Notes under the pieces: model-generated
Seen by the model: only the letters and a program-made list of their open reading frames with translations
What the model was told of the DNA's origin: nothing
The model's database searches: none
From: UBA5078 sp051252515
Lineage (GTDB): Bacteria; Pseudomonadota; Gammaproteobacteria; Pseudomonadales; Pseudohongiellaceae
Assembly: GCA_051252515.1 (NCBI GenBank)
Contig: JBPOFS010000005.1
Span: 1 to 64,000, forward strand
Reading direction: 5' to 3'
DNA length: 64,000 bases
In this document: positions 55,587 through 63,629 of the stretch, piece after piece
Layout: each line of letters starts with the position of its first letter
How positions within the stretch are numbered: position 1 is the stretch's first letter
Made by a program: the position numbers and the translations under genes

Positions 55587-56780
55587 TTATTCTTGGCAGA
55601 ACGCCACACGATTGCGGCCATCTTTTTTGGCTTGGTACATAGCGGTATCGGCGCGCTTCAAGAGCGCATCGCGGTCAAACTCTTTATCGACATACAGCAC
55701 CACACCAATACTGCAGCTAAAATTTAACTCCGTTAGCTCTTTTGATTCCTGCTCATTAGGTGTCATGGCATAGGACAGCAACGTCAGTGGGCGTGCAATT
55801 TCATTAAGGATACGATTAGCCACAACCGAGGCTTTCGCTCGGGCATTGACTGCCTCTTGGCCTAAGTCAGTAATTAGCACCACAAACTCGTCACCACCAA
55901 GGCGCACGACAGTGTCCTCGGCCTTGACGCTATCTTTAATGCGAAAGGCCACCTCTTTTAAAAGCTCATCACCGTAGCCGTGACCATAACGATCATTAAG
56001 AGGTTTAAAGTGGTCGAGGTCTAGCATCAAAATAGCACCAACCTCCCCTCGTTTAGCATTGGCTTTAAGGGCAACTTCTAACTCTATTTCTAACAACCGT
56101 CGATTGCCCAATTGAGTCAAAGGGTCTTTCAGTGCCAGTTCAAGATTAGCTTGTTCAGCTCGCTCTTTAAAAACGACCACTAAACCAAAGGCAAACATGA
56201 TCAAAATGACCATGGCGCCGACGGAAACAATCAACGAAACAACGCCAGTAGAGGACATTGACTCAATCGAGCGAGACCCAAATATTGCGACGCTTGCTCT
56301 GAAGATAAACATGGCAATGCTTAATAAGGTGGCGCCCAAAAGGATCCATTTGCCACGGCCAATCCGCGAGTTAAATCCTCGTAGCACTACCCATAGCAAT
56401 AGGCTGGTTTGGTATACGGACACTACGCTGCCAATCGACACCCGCATGTCGAAGTTTTGCATAAACACCCAATAGGACAAAAATATTGCCGGAATGGGCC
56501 ACCAGACAACCGCATTGGGCAGTCGTTTCTCATTAAAGCGCGAGATGCCTTCAACATACAGCGCTAGCATGGCTGCAATGAGGGAATTGGCGATGACAAT
56601 GGAGACAAAATCAGGGATATGACCGCGCACAGCGATCAATACATAGCTCGCGGAATGAATACCAAAGGCAGCGGCCCAAAGTAACAGTAATCTATTGCGC
56701 CCGTACGCGATAAATAACACGCACATGGCCAAAGAAAAACTTACGGCGATATTAGCAACAAAGAGTTCGAAGTTGGACAC
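55587..56780 (-). CDS. Membrane diguanylate cyclase, paralog 1
   Basis: About 397 aa. Seven predicted membrane segments (about 1-220) precede a GGDEF domain (about 225-395). The active site RLGGDEF is intact. The I-site position reads KAED, so the key Arg of RxxD is replaced by Lys, which probably weakens product inhibition. The GTG at 56780 was chosen because from there it aligns with the paralog at 57308 over its whole length; no good ribosome site precedes it. The frame stays open upstream to 56873. A 13-bp palindrome (GCCAAT-A-ATTGGC, 56859-56871) lies upstream. Confidence 0.88.
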   Translation of the reverse strand: MSNFELFVANIAVSFSLAMCVLFIAYGRNRLLLLWAAAFGIHSASYVLIAVRGHIPDFVSIVIANSLIAAMLALYVEGISRFNEKRLPNAVVWWPIPAIFLSYWVFMQNFDMRVSIGSVVSVYQTSLLLWVVLRGFNSRIGRGKWILLGATLLSIAMFIFRASVAIFGSRSIESMSSTGVVSLIVSVGAMVILIMFAFGLVVVFKERAEQANLELALKDPLTQLGNRRLLEIELEVALKANAKRGEVGAILMLDLDHFKPLNDRYGHGYGDELLKEVAFRIKDSVKAEDTVVRLGGDEFVVLITDLGQEAVNARAKASVVANRILNEIARPLTLLSYAMTPNEQESKELTELNFSCSIGVVLYVDKEFDRDALLKRADTAMYQAKKDGRNRVAFCQE

Positions 56781-56936
56781 GTAATATAGTTCGCTGCGCA
56801 GTGGCGGCGACTCTCTCCTGCTTTTTATAGTAATTTTTGGAGTATATAAGAAATGACGGCCAATAATTGGCAAAAATCCGGATTATTTTTTAACAATTAA
56901 CATTGTTATACGCAGGCTTACTGCGAGTGGATCAGA

Positions 56937-57311
56937 TTATTTTTGTTGTTTACGCAGTATTCTATAATCTAAAAACAATACCACTGCGATATACCCCCCG
57001 CCCCACAAGAGCCCTGGCAATATCGCGGCCCAAATATTCAATGTGCCTAATAGTTGATGTAGGGTTAAAGGCAGCAATAGCATCACCGCAAAGGTGAGAA
57101 CAAAGCTTATCAACAAGCCTTGAAGGTTAGCACCGAACCTTAGCAGTAGCTTTCGGGCACTGGCGGTTACTAGCCAGGTCGACACAAAAGCGTAGGCCCC
57201 CTGCCCTAAACCCGCCCGAATGGCCATGGCACTGCCATGTTCCCAATTAACGAATGCGGCCCAGGACCCATAGATGATCAGAGCGGCAACCGCGGCGAAG
57301 GTCTTGTTCAG
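56937..57311 (-). CDS. Small membrane protein with probable CTG start
   Basis: About 124 aa. An ATG-started version begins only at 57227, but the frame is open and protein-like upstream to CTG at 57311. That upstream part encodes a further hydrophobic helix (FAAVAALIIYGSWAAFVNW). The CTG overlaps the TGA of the preceding gene (CTGA), with AGGGGG four bases upstream. Three or four membrane segments and a basic C-terminal tail (RILRKQQK) result. Function unknown. It sits between two paralogous cyclases in the same transcript direction. Confidence 0.65.
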   Translation of the reverse strand: MNKTFAAVAALIIYGSWAAFVNWEHGSAMAIRAGLGQGAYAFVSTWLVTASARKLLLRFGANLQGLLISFVLTFAVMLLLPLTLHQLLGTLNIWAAILPGLLWGGGYIAVVLFLDYRILRKQQK

Positions 57312-58507
57312 ACCACCCCCTCGCCGTCTTGGTCAAATACAACACGATTGCGCCCAGCTTGCTTGGACTCGTACATCGCTTTGTCGGCGATCTCTAGAAT
57401 CCTATTCGGGTTGAGCTTATTCGAATTGAAGAATGCGACGCCGATGCTACACGTACAGACGTAGCTAAACGCAGCGTCTTCGGACTCACCGAACTGGGAA
57501 AGGAGATTAAAGGGCTTGGCGACCTCTGTTAGCACTCGATTAGCGACGATCGCCGCGTTCTCTCTCGCGGCTTTTTCCTCGGTACCTAGGGATGGCAGTA
57601 GTAATACAAACTCGTCCCCTCCAAGTCGCACTACAGAGTCCTTGGCTTTCACACTGTCTTTTAAGCGAAAGGCGACTTCCACCAACACTTGATCCCCGAT
57701 GGAGTGGCCATAGGTGTCATTGAGGGTCTTAAAGCGATCTAGATCCAATAACAGCACAGCGCCAAACTCCTTGGTCTTGCCGCTCTTGCGCATCGTTAAT
57801 TGCAACTGCTCCTCTAGTACTCGGCGATTGCTCAATTGCGTCAATGGGTCGTGCATGGCCAAACGGAAGTGTTCTTGCTCTGCTCGCTCCTTAAACATCA
57901 CGAGAAGCCCAAACGCAAACATGATCAATCCGATGGTCGAGCCAATAAAGGTAAAGGACTGGACTGGATTATTACTAGTGATCGATAAGATAAGGCCGTT
58001 GCCTGACAGTGAAAACATGGCGCGGAACACAAACATGGCGGTGGTGATGACTGCCGCGGTGATGATAATCCATTTGCCACGCCCTTCTTTTTCGTTAAAG
58101 CCAGAGGCAATGCTCCAGACAAGAAGGCCTGTTTGATAGCTCGATAACACAGCGCCAATGATCACGCGCATATCAAAATTGGTGTCGTAATACCAAAAGG
58201 ACACCACAGTGAAAGGCACCGGCCACCAGATTAGAAGGCGTCGTGAGCGGATCTCTTCGAATCGGTATATGCCTTCGGTAAACAGCGCGAGCATAGCCGA
58301 TAACAAGGCGTTGGCCACGAGTACCGAGAGAAAATCCGGGATAACGCCGCGAAAGCTCAACAGGACATAGCTCAAACCATGAATGGCAAAGGCGCACGCC
58401 CACAGCAGTAACTGCCGATCACGGGCAAACGCGACCATCAGCACACACCACGAAAGGGTAAACCCTACGGCAGTATTGACTAGAAAGAGTAGCTGAATCT
58501 CTGGCAA
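57308..58507 (-). CDS. Membrane diguanylate cyclase, paralog 2
   Basis: A 399-aa protein with seven predicted membrane segments and a C-terminal GGDEF domain. It is alignable from end to end with paralog 1 (shared stretches such as NFDMRV, GRGKWI and SVVRLGGDEFV/TVVRLGGDEFV). The I-site is KAKD, again lacking Arg. The two genes with the small membrane protein between them probably arose by local duplication. The ligand of the shared seven-helix sensor is unknown. Confidence 0.92.
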   Translation of the reverse strand: MPEIQLLFLVNTAVGFTLSWCVLMVAFARDRQLLLWACAFAIHGLSYVLLSFRGVIPDFLSVLVANALLSAMLALFTEGIYRFEEIRSRRLLIWWPVPFTVVSFWYYDTNFDMRVIIGAVLSSYQTGLLVWSIASGFNEKEGRGKWIIITAAVITTAMFVFRAMFSLSGNGLILSITSNNPVQSFTFIGSTIGLIMFAFGLLVMFKERAEQEHFRLAMHDPLTQLSNRRVLEEQLQLTMRKSGKTKEFGAVLLLDLDRFKTLNDTYGHSIGDQVLVEVAFRLKDSVKAKDSVVRLGGDEFVLLLPSLGTEEKAARENAAIVANRVLTEVAKPFNLLSQFGESEDAAFSYVCTCSIGVAFFNSNKLNPNRILEIADKAMYESKQAGRNRVVFDQDGEGVV

Positions 58508-58685
58508 TCGACTTTACCTATTGTGATTTATTAGCAGGAAATCCCGTCAGTTTAACATGATCGAAAAACTTAGACGATTGTCTATTTATGGGGGGTAAAC
58601 GGCTTGATTTGGCCTGGAGGGCTTAGGAGGAAGTCTTCTTAAGGTTTTGATATCTAGATAATTTAATGTTTAGTGTTAGCGATGA
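58508..58685. other. Non-coding stretch before the first palindromic element
   Basis: I see no gene here. It lies upstream of the paralog-2 cyclase, so its promoter should be in the part nearest 58508. It contains an A+T-rich tract around 58650-58680. Together with the element at 58686-58793 it makes a gene-free gap of 316 bases. Confidence 0.6.
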
Positions 58686-58793
58686 ACAAGAGCGCGGACT
58701 TCCCTTACGTGACACGCCGTAAACCCGTCCTTGGGGGCTCGACGCCAGCATCCATGCTGGCGACGGTCACATAAGCGAAGTCCGCGCTCTTGT
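58686..58793. repeat. Palindromic element A, downstream of sapC
   Basis: 108 bp. The outer arms are 28 bp inverted copies with 26 matches; the outer 17 bp (acaagagcgcggacttc on the left) are perfect. They enclose a 62-bp core (58709-58770) that begins GTGAC and ends GTCAC. Inside the core lies a perfect hairpin CGCCAGCAT-CC-ATGCTGGCG. The core is identical to that of element B; the arms are unrelated to it. It lies 30 bases after the sapC stop. Confidence 0.9.
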
Positions 58794-58823
58794 CTTCGGA
58801 TTTGGTGGTACTTTTACGGCGGC

Positions 58824-59579
58824 TTAGGCTTTCGCTGGGGCTGCTTTGGCTTCTTCTGCTTTTCTTGCTTTGTCGGCGACGTATTGCAATTCAGATACGC
58901 GGCGTAGTTGTTGCAAAGATGTCAGGTGAGCGTAGATCACAGGCAATAGGCCCATTTTACGGAGCTCCAAAAAGTCTTCGTCGGATAGTTCGTTCAGGGC
59001 GACTTCGTTGACGACATAAATGCCATCAATGCTGTAGCGCTGAGCATCGGGACGGTGTTGGAGCTCTACTTTCTGGGTAGACAGTAGGTTTCTTTCCGTT
59101 AGTCGCTTACACATTTCCTGGGTGTTGCGGGTTTGGTCGGCCACTCGGGTTAGGGCTTCGATTCTGTTTTCGAGGTAAGGAGTACGTTCGCTCTTCTCAT
59201 TGAACAGGGTTTCGCCTTCTGTTTCGCTTACCAGTGGGCTTTCTTCGTCGATAAGGATAATGAGCTGATCGCTCTTTTCGTCAACGCGGGCGATGGTGAA
59301 CGGGGCATTGCCGAAGCTGACGGGAATGACGGTGCCTTTGTACTGTTCTGTTTGGCAATAGAGGTTATGGCCTTGACGCAAACCCATTAGAGCCACTGGG
59401 ATGAAATCATCAGTTTTGCCGAGTTTGACGAATACGAGTGGAAATTCGGCGGCTAGGGTGAAGAAGTCTTGAATGACGATGGGAACGAGGTGGTTTTCTT
59501 TATAGCGGGTGTAATCGCCTGATTGAACTACCTTTAACTTAGCGTGTTTATCATTTCTCAGTGGTACTGGAGAGCTCAT
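58824..59579 (-). CDS. SapC-family protein
   Basis: A 251-aa protein of the SapC family (PF07277), named after a Campylobacter surface-layer gene. There is no signal peptide or membrane segment. Family features are the NHLVPIVIQDFFTLAAEFPLVFVK start and NLYCQTEQYKGTVIPVSFGNAPF. The C-terminal 30 residues are Ala/Lys/Glu-rich. In other gammaproteobacteria sapC often accompanies TonB-dependent receptors, but not here: it stands alone between two palindromic elements. Cellular role unknown. Confidence 0.88.
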   Translation of the reverse strand: MSSPVPLRNDKHAKLKVVQSGDYTRYKENHLVPIVIQDFFTLAAEFPLVFVKLGKTDDFIPVALMGLRQGHNLYCQTEQYKGTVIPVSFGNAPFTIARVDEKSDQLIILIDEESPLVSETEGETLFNEKSERTPYLENRIEALTRVADQTRNTQEMCKRLTERNLLSTQKVELQHRPDAQRYSIDGIYVVNEVALNELSDEDFLELRKMGLLPVIYAHLTSLQQLRRVSELQYVADKARKAEEAKAAPAKA

Positions 59580-59660
59580 GCTTGCTTACCCTTGTTGATG
59601 TTTTGGTTTGCTAACATCTTAACCATTCTTGGCGGAAAACAACAGTTGAGGGTGGTGATG

Positions 59661-59770
59661 GACCTGAGACCGAGATTCGGATCAGTGACACGCCGTAAAC
59701 CCGTCCTTGGGGGCTCGACGCCAGCATCCATGCTGGCGACGGTCACTGATCCGAATCTCGGTCTCAGGTC
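59661..59770. repeat. Palindromic element B, upstream of sapC
   Basis: 110 bp. The outer arms are perfect 29-bp inverted copies (left arm begins gacctgagaccgagattc). The 62-bp core at 59685-59746 is identical to the core of element A and has the same orientation. It lies about 80 bases before the sapC start and before the region where its promoter must be. The bases after it read TTTTGGTTTT on the plus strand. Confidence 0.92.
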
Positions 59771-59844
59771 TTTTGGTTTTGCCGTTGTTTAGAGTAGGAT
59801 TTCATCATAGGATCGAGTACAACTAGCCGATCAGCGCAATACAG

Positions 59845-61884
59845 TTAGTTTTGTTCCCCACTGAGATCTCGCTGTTTGCCACCAAAAAGCAAGCCTAACA
59901 TTTTCTCTTGATGCTCCTTAATGGTCTCAAAACTCCATTCTAGTCCTGAGCTAACAGAATTTTCATTATCTTTGCATCTCTGCATCATGATCATAAACTT
60001 TATAGAGGCCACGCTAACCAATTTAACTTTTCCAGAAGCATCTAAGTAATGGACACGTTTTGCTACCGGAGTCCAATTTGAACCTGAGCTATTCGCCTTG
60101 CTACCGATCATGGCGTAGTTACCAAAGCAGTTGATTTGTGCTTGATTCGGCTTCCCCCCTACCCCATTAGCATTGGCTTGCGGGAAGTAATGCTCCAAAC
60201 TCCTACGGGTTCTCGAAAAATAAAATTGATCGAAAACTTTCAAGTCAAAATCACTACACCCAAGTGCGGAAAAGAAATCAGTACGTACTTTATCGCCTTC
60301 TTTGGCACTACTACCACGCAACTCATTGGCATATTTTTCCCATAATTTGTAGTCAAGATAGTTGAAAACGAACAAGGAGATACCCTTTGATTTTTCAGTG
60401 CCATTTCCATAGATTGCAGTAAAGTCAAATCCTTGATTACGTATCGGACAATCGAACTGACTTCCCTTTAGAACAGTACTGTCGAAGCTGCCTGGGTTCG
60501 GAGTATTGATTTCATTAAGGTTTTCTTCAGACAAATACACGTCTTTGAAGTATTTATCCGCCAAACACAATAGAAAGTCGCAATACTTGTCAGCATCCCT
60601 GACATCAGATTGAAACAGATACCGTAAGCAATAAAAGAGGTAGTTCTTCCTCTGCCTTGCCGAAAACGACACCTCGAACATCGAAAGTAACTGCACCAGT
60701 TTCTGTTGGACATCGTTTTTGTCGTAAGTATTTTTAAGATATCTATTACCCCCCTCTTCTTTCCTTTTTTGCCATTGCTGTAACTTCCACGGGTTATTCT
60801 CAATAGTGTCTTCGTCATTTGAATGATGAACGAGATAGTTATCTAATAGGAATTTCGCCTTTAGCAAGTAGAAGCCAAACTGCTTTGAAAATTGCTCATC
60901 AACCTGCACTTTATCAAACTCATTAATCAATTCTTTATCGTCGAGACTAAAATTAATAGGGAAAAAACCCTTCTCGTCCATACGGCATAACTTCAACACA
61001 ATAAGCAAGAAATTCGAAAAATCCATAATCGGTTGAAACGTATCGATTTTGTCCTCTTGCTTCTTCTTTTGTGCCACTTCGGATTTGATAAGCTCATTGA
61101 TTTTCAATGTTCCTGTGCTTTCATCCACCACAGGTAAAGCATCAAAGTTCAAAACATTAAACTTACAGAGACCACTCCCAAAAATTACGGTTTGATCATA
61201 TTTTTGCTGTATGTAGACGTTCATCTCACAGCAAAAACCCCAAAGTCGATTGAATTTTGCTTTGTCCGTGCCATTCAGCTTTTCGATAAGTCGAGCCTTA
61301 ATGATTTCGTGCTTCTCCAGTTGCTCTCCTCTAGAGTTCATAACCTCAAAGTAGTGGTTTAAGTCTATATCTTTCGGAACTTGGTAATGAATTAGATGAA
61401 CCTTTTTTTGAAAGTAATCTTTAAAAGCTTTTCGGTCATCCTCACTTCGCGGCACTATCTCATTAATGGCATCCTGAGCAGACTTGTAACCTTCTACAAT
61501 TCCATAGTCTTTTTCATCAATCTCAAAACTGGGAGCACTTTGAATAGTATCATTTGATTTTCTTCGTGCTCGATAGGTCAGTTTATTTCTGAAAGAAATC
61601 CCCAATGCACTTAGTATGAGACTAATAGTGGTTAACCGCTGTTGCCCATCAATCACTTCATAAACTTGATTTCCTTTATTAAAAGAAACCAAAGTTCCGA
61701 CAAAGTAGGTCTGTTTTTTCCCCATGCACGCATCATAGACATCTTGAATTAGGGCGGATATTTCATCTTTTTCCCACGCGTAATTTCTCTGGTAAATCGG
61801 CACTTCATAAGTTGCTTTATCGCCATTGTAGACTTCGTCAATAGACAACTCTTTCAGCGGAAGAGCCTTAGCTTTAATAGTCAT
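59845..61884 (-). CDS. DUF262 protein with C-terminal HNH (DUF1524-like) region, GmrSD-like
   Basis: A 679-aa protein. The N-terminal DUF262 (ParB/Srx-like) domain shows YQRNYAW (31-37) and DGQQRLTT (79-86), plus NSRGEQLEKHEIIKARLIE. Near the C-terminus SLEHYFPQ (562-569) and NCFGNY (586-590) match the HNH pattern of DUF1524. In GmrSD, DUF262 uses NTP to steer DUF1524 cleavage of modified phage DNA, so a type IV-like restriction role is likely. It overlaps the upstream partner by ATGA. The gene is clearly more A+T-rich than its neighbours, suggesting transfer. Confidence 0.85.
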   Translation of the reverse strand: MTIKAKALPLKELSIDEVYNGDKATYEVPIYQRNYAWEKDEISALIQDVYDACMGKKQTYFVGTLVSFNKGNQVYEVIDGQQRLTTISLILSALGISFRNKLTYRARRKSNDTIQSAPSFEIDEKDYGIVEGYKSAQDAINEIVPRSEDDRKAFKDYFQKKVHLIHYQVPKDIDLNHYFEVMNSRGEQLEKHEIIKARLIEKLNGTDKAKFNRLWGFCCEMNVYIQQKYDQTVIFGSGLCKFNVLNFDALPVVDESTGTLKINELIKSEVAQKKKQEDKIDTFQPIMDFSNFLLIVLKLCRMDEKGFFPINFSLDDKELINEFDKVQVDEQFSKQFGFYLLKAKFLLDNYLVHHSNDEDTIENNPWKLQQWQKRKEEGGNRYLKNTYDKNDVQQKLVQLLSMFEVSFSARQRKNYLFYCLRYLFQSDVRDADKYCDFLLCLADKYFKDVYLSEENLNEINTPNPGSFDSTVLKGSQFDCPIRNQGFDFTAIYGNGTEKSKGISLFVFNYLDYKLWEKYANELRGSSAKEGDKVRTDFFSALGCSDFDLKVFDQFYFSRTRRSLEHYFPQANANGVGGKPNQAQINCFGNYAMIGSKANSSGSNWTPVAKRVHYLDASGKVKLVSVASIKFMIMMQRCKDNENSVSSGLEWSFETIKEHQEKMLGLLFGGKQRDLSGEQN

Positions 61885-63335
61885 GTTTCATCCGCCATGA
61901 ATCTATTTTTATTGAAATAATAAAGATAATTTTTATAAATACCATCTTCACCCTTTTCCTTAAAATTATTATCACTCGTCTTTACTTTGTCGTTCGGTAA
62001 AGGATTTACTCTATTAGAGAGCTCACCGAGAAGCGAAACAGGCGAATCTGACCCAGCTATAATTTTGTATATATTGAAAGAGTTTATACGGTCATTTCCC
62101 ATAATATAGTTTTGCGCCGACAGCCAACCAATATTATGATACTGCGCCCTTAGAGAATAAGCCCAGACAAAGGAAAACACTACAAATTGATCTAACATCT
62201 CCAAATCCATCTTACTCGGTCTCTCAGGACAGAACCTGTCAACATAGAGTAGGATTGCTGTATCAAACAACAAGCGTGTAATTTTGTTGCCAACACCATT
62301 TTTGTATTTTCTAAGATCGAGTGTTTTTACGATATCGTTATCATTAATGTAATAACCCTCATATTTGTCGTTGTTCTTAATATCTTTAAGTATTTCATAA
62401 TAGTGTTTTGCATAGTCAAAAAACGGCTTGCCCGCTACGATTGGCGAATCCAGCTGAAACTGCCTAAGATTCTGCATACCTGAAACAAAAGGGATTGCAG
62501 AATTATTGACCATATCAGGGTAGGCAAATGCCCCTTTATAAAATTGAGCGTATGGGAAGTTATCCTGCCGGGTGATGCCCTTGAACTTGTGTATATTATG
62601 CTCAGTGAGCCCCCAAGCTTTATTGCCCTTTGTCCATTCTTTTACACGGTAGAGGTAATTACTGAATAGACCCGAGAGTTCTTTCTGATCTAAATCTTCC
62701 CAGTTTTTTACAACGTTCTCGGTTTCATCCACATCTAAATCGTTCATCTCACGAAGATGGTAAGCTTTCAGCAAATCATGGGGATAAAGCTTTTTACCAC
62801 GGGAATTTTGCGAATCAAAGAACTGAAAGGCTTCGGACAAATCATGTGTAATAACAACGATGAGTTCGCAGTTATTTTTAATATACTTCCGCAGTTCACT
62901 TTTATCATTTTTGTCAGAGATATTACTTACACGTCTTTCAAGTGTGAGGAAGTTATTGGGTATATTACGACAATTATATGGGTTATTTGCGAGGGGTTGT
63001 TCTAAAAAACTAATTGAATCATCACCAAGAGCTTTAAGTAGCAACGAAAAGGTAATAGTTCGCTGTTGTCCGTCAACGATGTTATATGATGACTCGCCCT
63101 CTTCGTGAAGGATCAGCGTTCCTACTCGATATGTTTCTTTATTCTCGTTTTTAGCCGCAATAATGTCATCTAGCAGTTGAATTACATTTTTTGCTGTCCA
63201 TTTATAGGCCCGCTGATAGTTCGGTATCACCAAGTTAATGTTAGTAATAGGGTTTCCGTCTTTGTCCTGTGTGATCCTATTTTGCAGCAACAAGTCACCG
63301 ATCTTGGTTATTGCGAGCTTTAAGCGAGTGTCCAA
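61881..63335 (-). CDS. DUF262 protein, partner of the GmrSD-like gene
   Basis: About 484 aa. The DUF262 motifs YQRAYKW (40-46) and VDGQQRTITF (87-96) are intact, and NSRGKKLYPHDLLKAYHLRE follows near residue 180. No HNH or DUF1524 motif is seen in its C-terminal half, so it may be a regulatory or sensing NTPase partner. The TTG at 63335 was chosen because AGGAGA lies seven bases upstream; GTG at 63368 would start before that site. It has its own promoter at 63415. The A+T-rich composition is shared with the next gene. Confidence 0.85.
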   Translation of the reverse strand: MDTRLKLAITKIGDLLLQNRITQDKDGNPITNINLVIPNYQRAYKWTAKNVIQLLDDIIAAKNENKETYRVGTLILHEEGESSYNIVDGQQRTITFSLLLKALGDDSISFLEQPLANNPYNCRNIPNNFLTLERRVSNISDKNDKSELRKYIKNNCELIVVITHDLSEAFQFFDSQNSRGKKLYPHDLLKAYHLREMNDLDVDETENVVKNWEDLDQKELSGLFSNYLYRVKEWTKGNKAWGLTEHNIHKFKGITRQDNFPYAQFYKGAFAYPDMVNNSAIPFVSGMQNLRQFQLDSPIVAGKPFFDYAKHYYEILKDIKNNDKYEGYYINDNDIVKTLDLRKYKNGVGNKITRLLFDTAILLYVDRFCPERPSKMDLEMLDQFVVFSFVWAYSLRAQYHNIGWLSAQNYIMGNDRINSFNIYKIIAGSDSPVSLLGELSNRVNPLPNDKVKTSDNNFKEKGEDGIYKNYLYYFNKNRFMADET

Positions 63336-63374
63336 ATTACATTCTCCTATGCAAATCTTCCTCACCACTGGCTG

Positions 63375-63405
63375 AACCAGACCAGGGAGTTCAACCCGTC
63401 TGGTT
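63375..63405 (-). promoter_or_regulatory. Leader hairpin or operator of the DUF262 operon
   Basis: AACCAGAC and GTCTGGTT form perfect 8-bp arms around 15 bases that contain a second short pairing (GGG/CCC). The repeat lies just downstream of the predicted transcription start. It may be a 5' mRNA hairpin or a repressor operator. Confidence 0.5.
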
Positions 63406-63414
63406 GCCGAAACT

Positions 63415-63444
63415 ACTATAATGATTGACTCAGGAACCCGTCAA
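63415..63444 (-). promoter_or_regulatory. Promoter of the DUF262 operon
   Basis: On the minus strand TTGACG (63439-63444), an 18-base spacer and TATAGT (63415-63420). Both boxes are near consensus and transcription would start about 63408, some 70 bases before the TTG start. Confidence 0.65.
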
Positions 63445-63506
63445 ACAGAGGTACTATACTTCATGTTAGAGCCGCGTCCAGCAATTTGATGGAGCACAAA
63501 ATTAAA

Positions 63507-63518
63507 GGGGGGGGGGGG
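63507..63518. repeat. Run of 12 G
   Basis: A homopolymer of 12 G in the gene-free 63369-63629 region, about 60 bases upstream of the DUF262 promoter. Such tracts change length by slippage and can switch neighbouring genes. They can also be read wrongly in sequencing. No open frame crosses it, so any effect would be on transcription. Confidence 0.7.
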
Positions 63519-63629
63519 CAATACGAGGTTAAATGCAGAACACGCGTAGAATCATGTAGATATTCCCACGTTACAACTACATAGCAACGATAGCGCTCGC
63601 TAACTTAAAGGGCATTACAAATCAGATTA

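Noticed and set aside
58686..58793. Element A as a simple intrinsic terminator of sapC
   Set aside because: No T run follows the stem on the minus strand, and the 62-bp insert is far longer than a terminator loop.
58686..59770. The two palindromic elements as an ordinary CRISPR or integron attC array
   Set aside because: There are only two copies, 0.9 kb apart with a gene between. attC sites conserve their ends, not the centre, and no cas or integrase gene is present.
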